Assembly (NCBI GenBank): GCA_011523505.1 | Contig: WTGP01000019.1 | Span: forward strand, 223,980 to 287,979 | Source: Gammaproteobacteria bacterium | GTDB taxonomy: Bacteria; Pseudomonadota; Gammaproteobacteria; Steroidobacterales; Foliamicaceae | DNA: 64,000 bases | Direction: 5' to 3' | In this document: positions 63,471 to 64,000 of the stretch, piece after piece | Layout: every line of letters begins with the position of its first letter | Position numbering within the stretch: position 1 is the first letter of the stretch | Program-made: the position numbers and the translations under genes | The notes under the pieces: generated by a model | The model's database searches: none | What the model saw: only the letters and a program-made list of their open reading frames with translations | What the model was told of the DNA's origin: nothing

Positions 63471-64000
63471 ATGCAAAAAATTCCGCGAAATATGAAACCC
63501 AAATCCCGCAATCTGCTGCTCGCGGCCCTCGTCCTGACGGCCGCGCCCCTTTCGCAGGCCCAGGATGCGCCCAACTGGAAGTACCAGGAGGGTGTCCACT
63601 ACGACCGCCTGGTGCCCGTACAGGGAACCTCCAGCCCGCCGGACAAGATCGAGGTGGCCGAGTTCTTCTGGTACGGCTGCGTCTTCTGCTACCGCATGGA
63701 CGCGTACATCGAGGAGTGGGAGAAGGATCAGCCGGACGAAGTCAACTTCATTCACATTCCGGCGGTCTGGAATGAGGCCATGGTCGCGCATGCGCGTCTT
63801 TTCCTGACTCTCTCCGCACTGGATAAACTCGAAGACACGCACCGGGAAGTCTTCCGTGCTTACCACACCGAACAGCGACTTCTGGTGAGGCTGTCGGACC
63901 AGGAGGGCTTCGCGAGGCGCTATGGAATTGAAGCCGAGGACTACCGCAACGCTTTCCGTTCCTTCGCGGTGCAATCAAGCCTCACCAGAATCGCGGACCT
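63471..64000 (+). CDS. DsbA-like thiol:disulfide oxidoreductase with CVFC active site, copy 2 (5' part)
   Basis: The frame is open to the right edge of the window, so the C-terminal part including the cis-proline is missing. The visible region repeats copy 1: signal peptide ending SQAQ, WKYQEGVHYDRLVPVQGTS and the same CVFC site. It differs from copy 1 most between the active site and about residue 130. Two starts are possible: ATG 63471, with AGGTAGG 6 nt upstream, giving MQKIPRN before the common start, or ATG 63492 as in copy 1. I prefer 63471 because the ribosome site is placed for it. Confidence 0.85.
   Translation, partial: MQKIPRNMKPKSRNLLLAALVLTAAPLSQAQDAPNWKYQEGVHYDRLVPVQGTSSPPDKIEVAEFFWYGCVFCYRMDAYIEEWEKDQPDEVNFIHIPAVWNEAMVAHARLFLTLSALDKLEDTHREVFRAYHTEQRLLVRLSDQEGFARRYGIEAEDYRNAFRSFAVQSSLTRIAD

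Larger units (their letters stand above)
62721..64000 (+). repeat. tandem direct duplication of a dsbA-like gene with its 5' region
   Basis: Two copies offset by 713 bp. Similarity begins upstream of the genes (gccggcgatggctgtccgcg at 62721 and at 63434) and runs through the leader, signal peptide and catalytic region, with more divergence in the middle of the proteins. The second copy runs off the window. Confidence 0.9.

Overview
The window is GC-rich bacterial chromosome (about two thirds G+C by eye), almost fully coding, with about 60 genes. The core gene blocks (rsmB-fmt-def // dprA-topA-tsaC-aroE, atpIBEFHAGDC-glmU-glmS, hemX-hemY, trkA-trkH, polA // engB) are arranged as in Gammaproteobacteria. 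Two large TonB-dependent receptors, a UbiK homologue and LptM also point to a Gram-negative proteobacterium, probably a gammaproteobacterium. Some features are unusual for that class: TopA has the repeat-type C-terminus without zinc ribbons, DNA polymerase I has lost its proofreading residues, and the smg/LysM genes normally near dprA are absent. I cannot name a genus.

Layout. 1-1.4 kb: 3' end of a PLP enzyme and a TauE/SafE exporter. 1.4-16.8 kb: housekeeping genes for translation (rsmB, fmt, def, tsaC), DNA processing (dprA, topA, tag, xthA), aroE and gor, plus a GPP34-family protein and a small secreted peptide with an HvfA-like EGSCG-EGSCG tail. 15-26.7 kb: glmS, glmU, an amidase and the complete F1Fo ATP synthase operon, all on the minus strand. 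26.65-28.05 kb: an AT-richer island with two small membrane-protein genes. 28-33.3 kb: a TonB receptor and hemY-hemX. 33.4-44.4 kb: ubiK, comM, a VapBC module, surf1 with companions, uvrD, trkAH and the TRAP permeases. 44.4-51.6 kb: an ABC exporter, a TlpA thioredoxin and an Oar-like TonB receptor, divergent from a secreted M20 amidohydrolase. 51.6-53.4 kb: a SoxCD-like sulfite dehydrogenase pair. 53.5-56.2 kb: HigBA, a 400-residue unknown and a Phd/PIN module. 56.2-59.2 kb: an oxidoreductase, a TRAP substrate-binding lipoprotein and a DUF6065-like protein. 59.3-64 kb: lptM, polA, engB and a tandem pair of DsbA-like genes, the second running off the end.

How it fits together. The housekeeping blocks are ordinary and often translationally coupled by 4-bp overlaps. 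The accessory part is rich in uptake and export (two TonB receptors, TRAP, ABC, TauE), periplasmic thiol chemistry (TlpA, two DsbA copies, a Sco-like protein) and sulfur metabolism (SoxCD, TauE, D-cysteine desulfhydrase-like). This suits a heterotroph or mixotroph living on organic acids, peptides and reduced sulfur. Three toxin-antitoxin modules each have a palindrome in or next to the likely promoter.

Most notable: a proofreading-dead polA; an orphan HvfA-like RiPP precursor with hairpins around it; the TonB-TlpA-ABC-M20 locus; the tandem CVFC DsbA duplication that includes its own 5' region; the AT-rich island upstream of atpI; and a Phd/PIN promoter that predicts a leaderless message. No rRNA, tRNA, CRISPR array, insertion sequence or prophage was seen.
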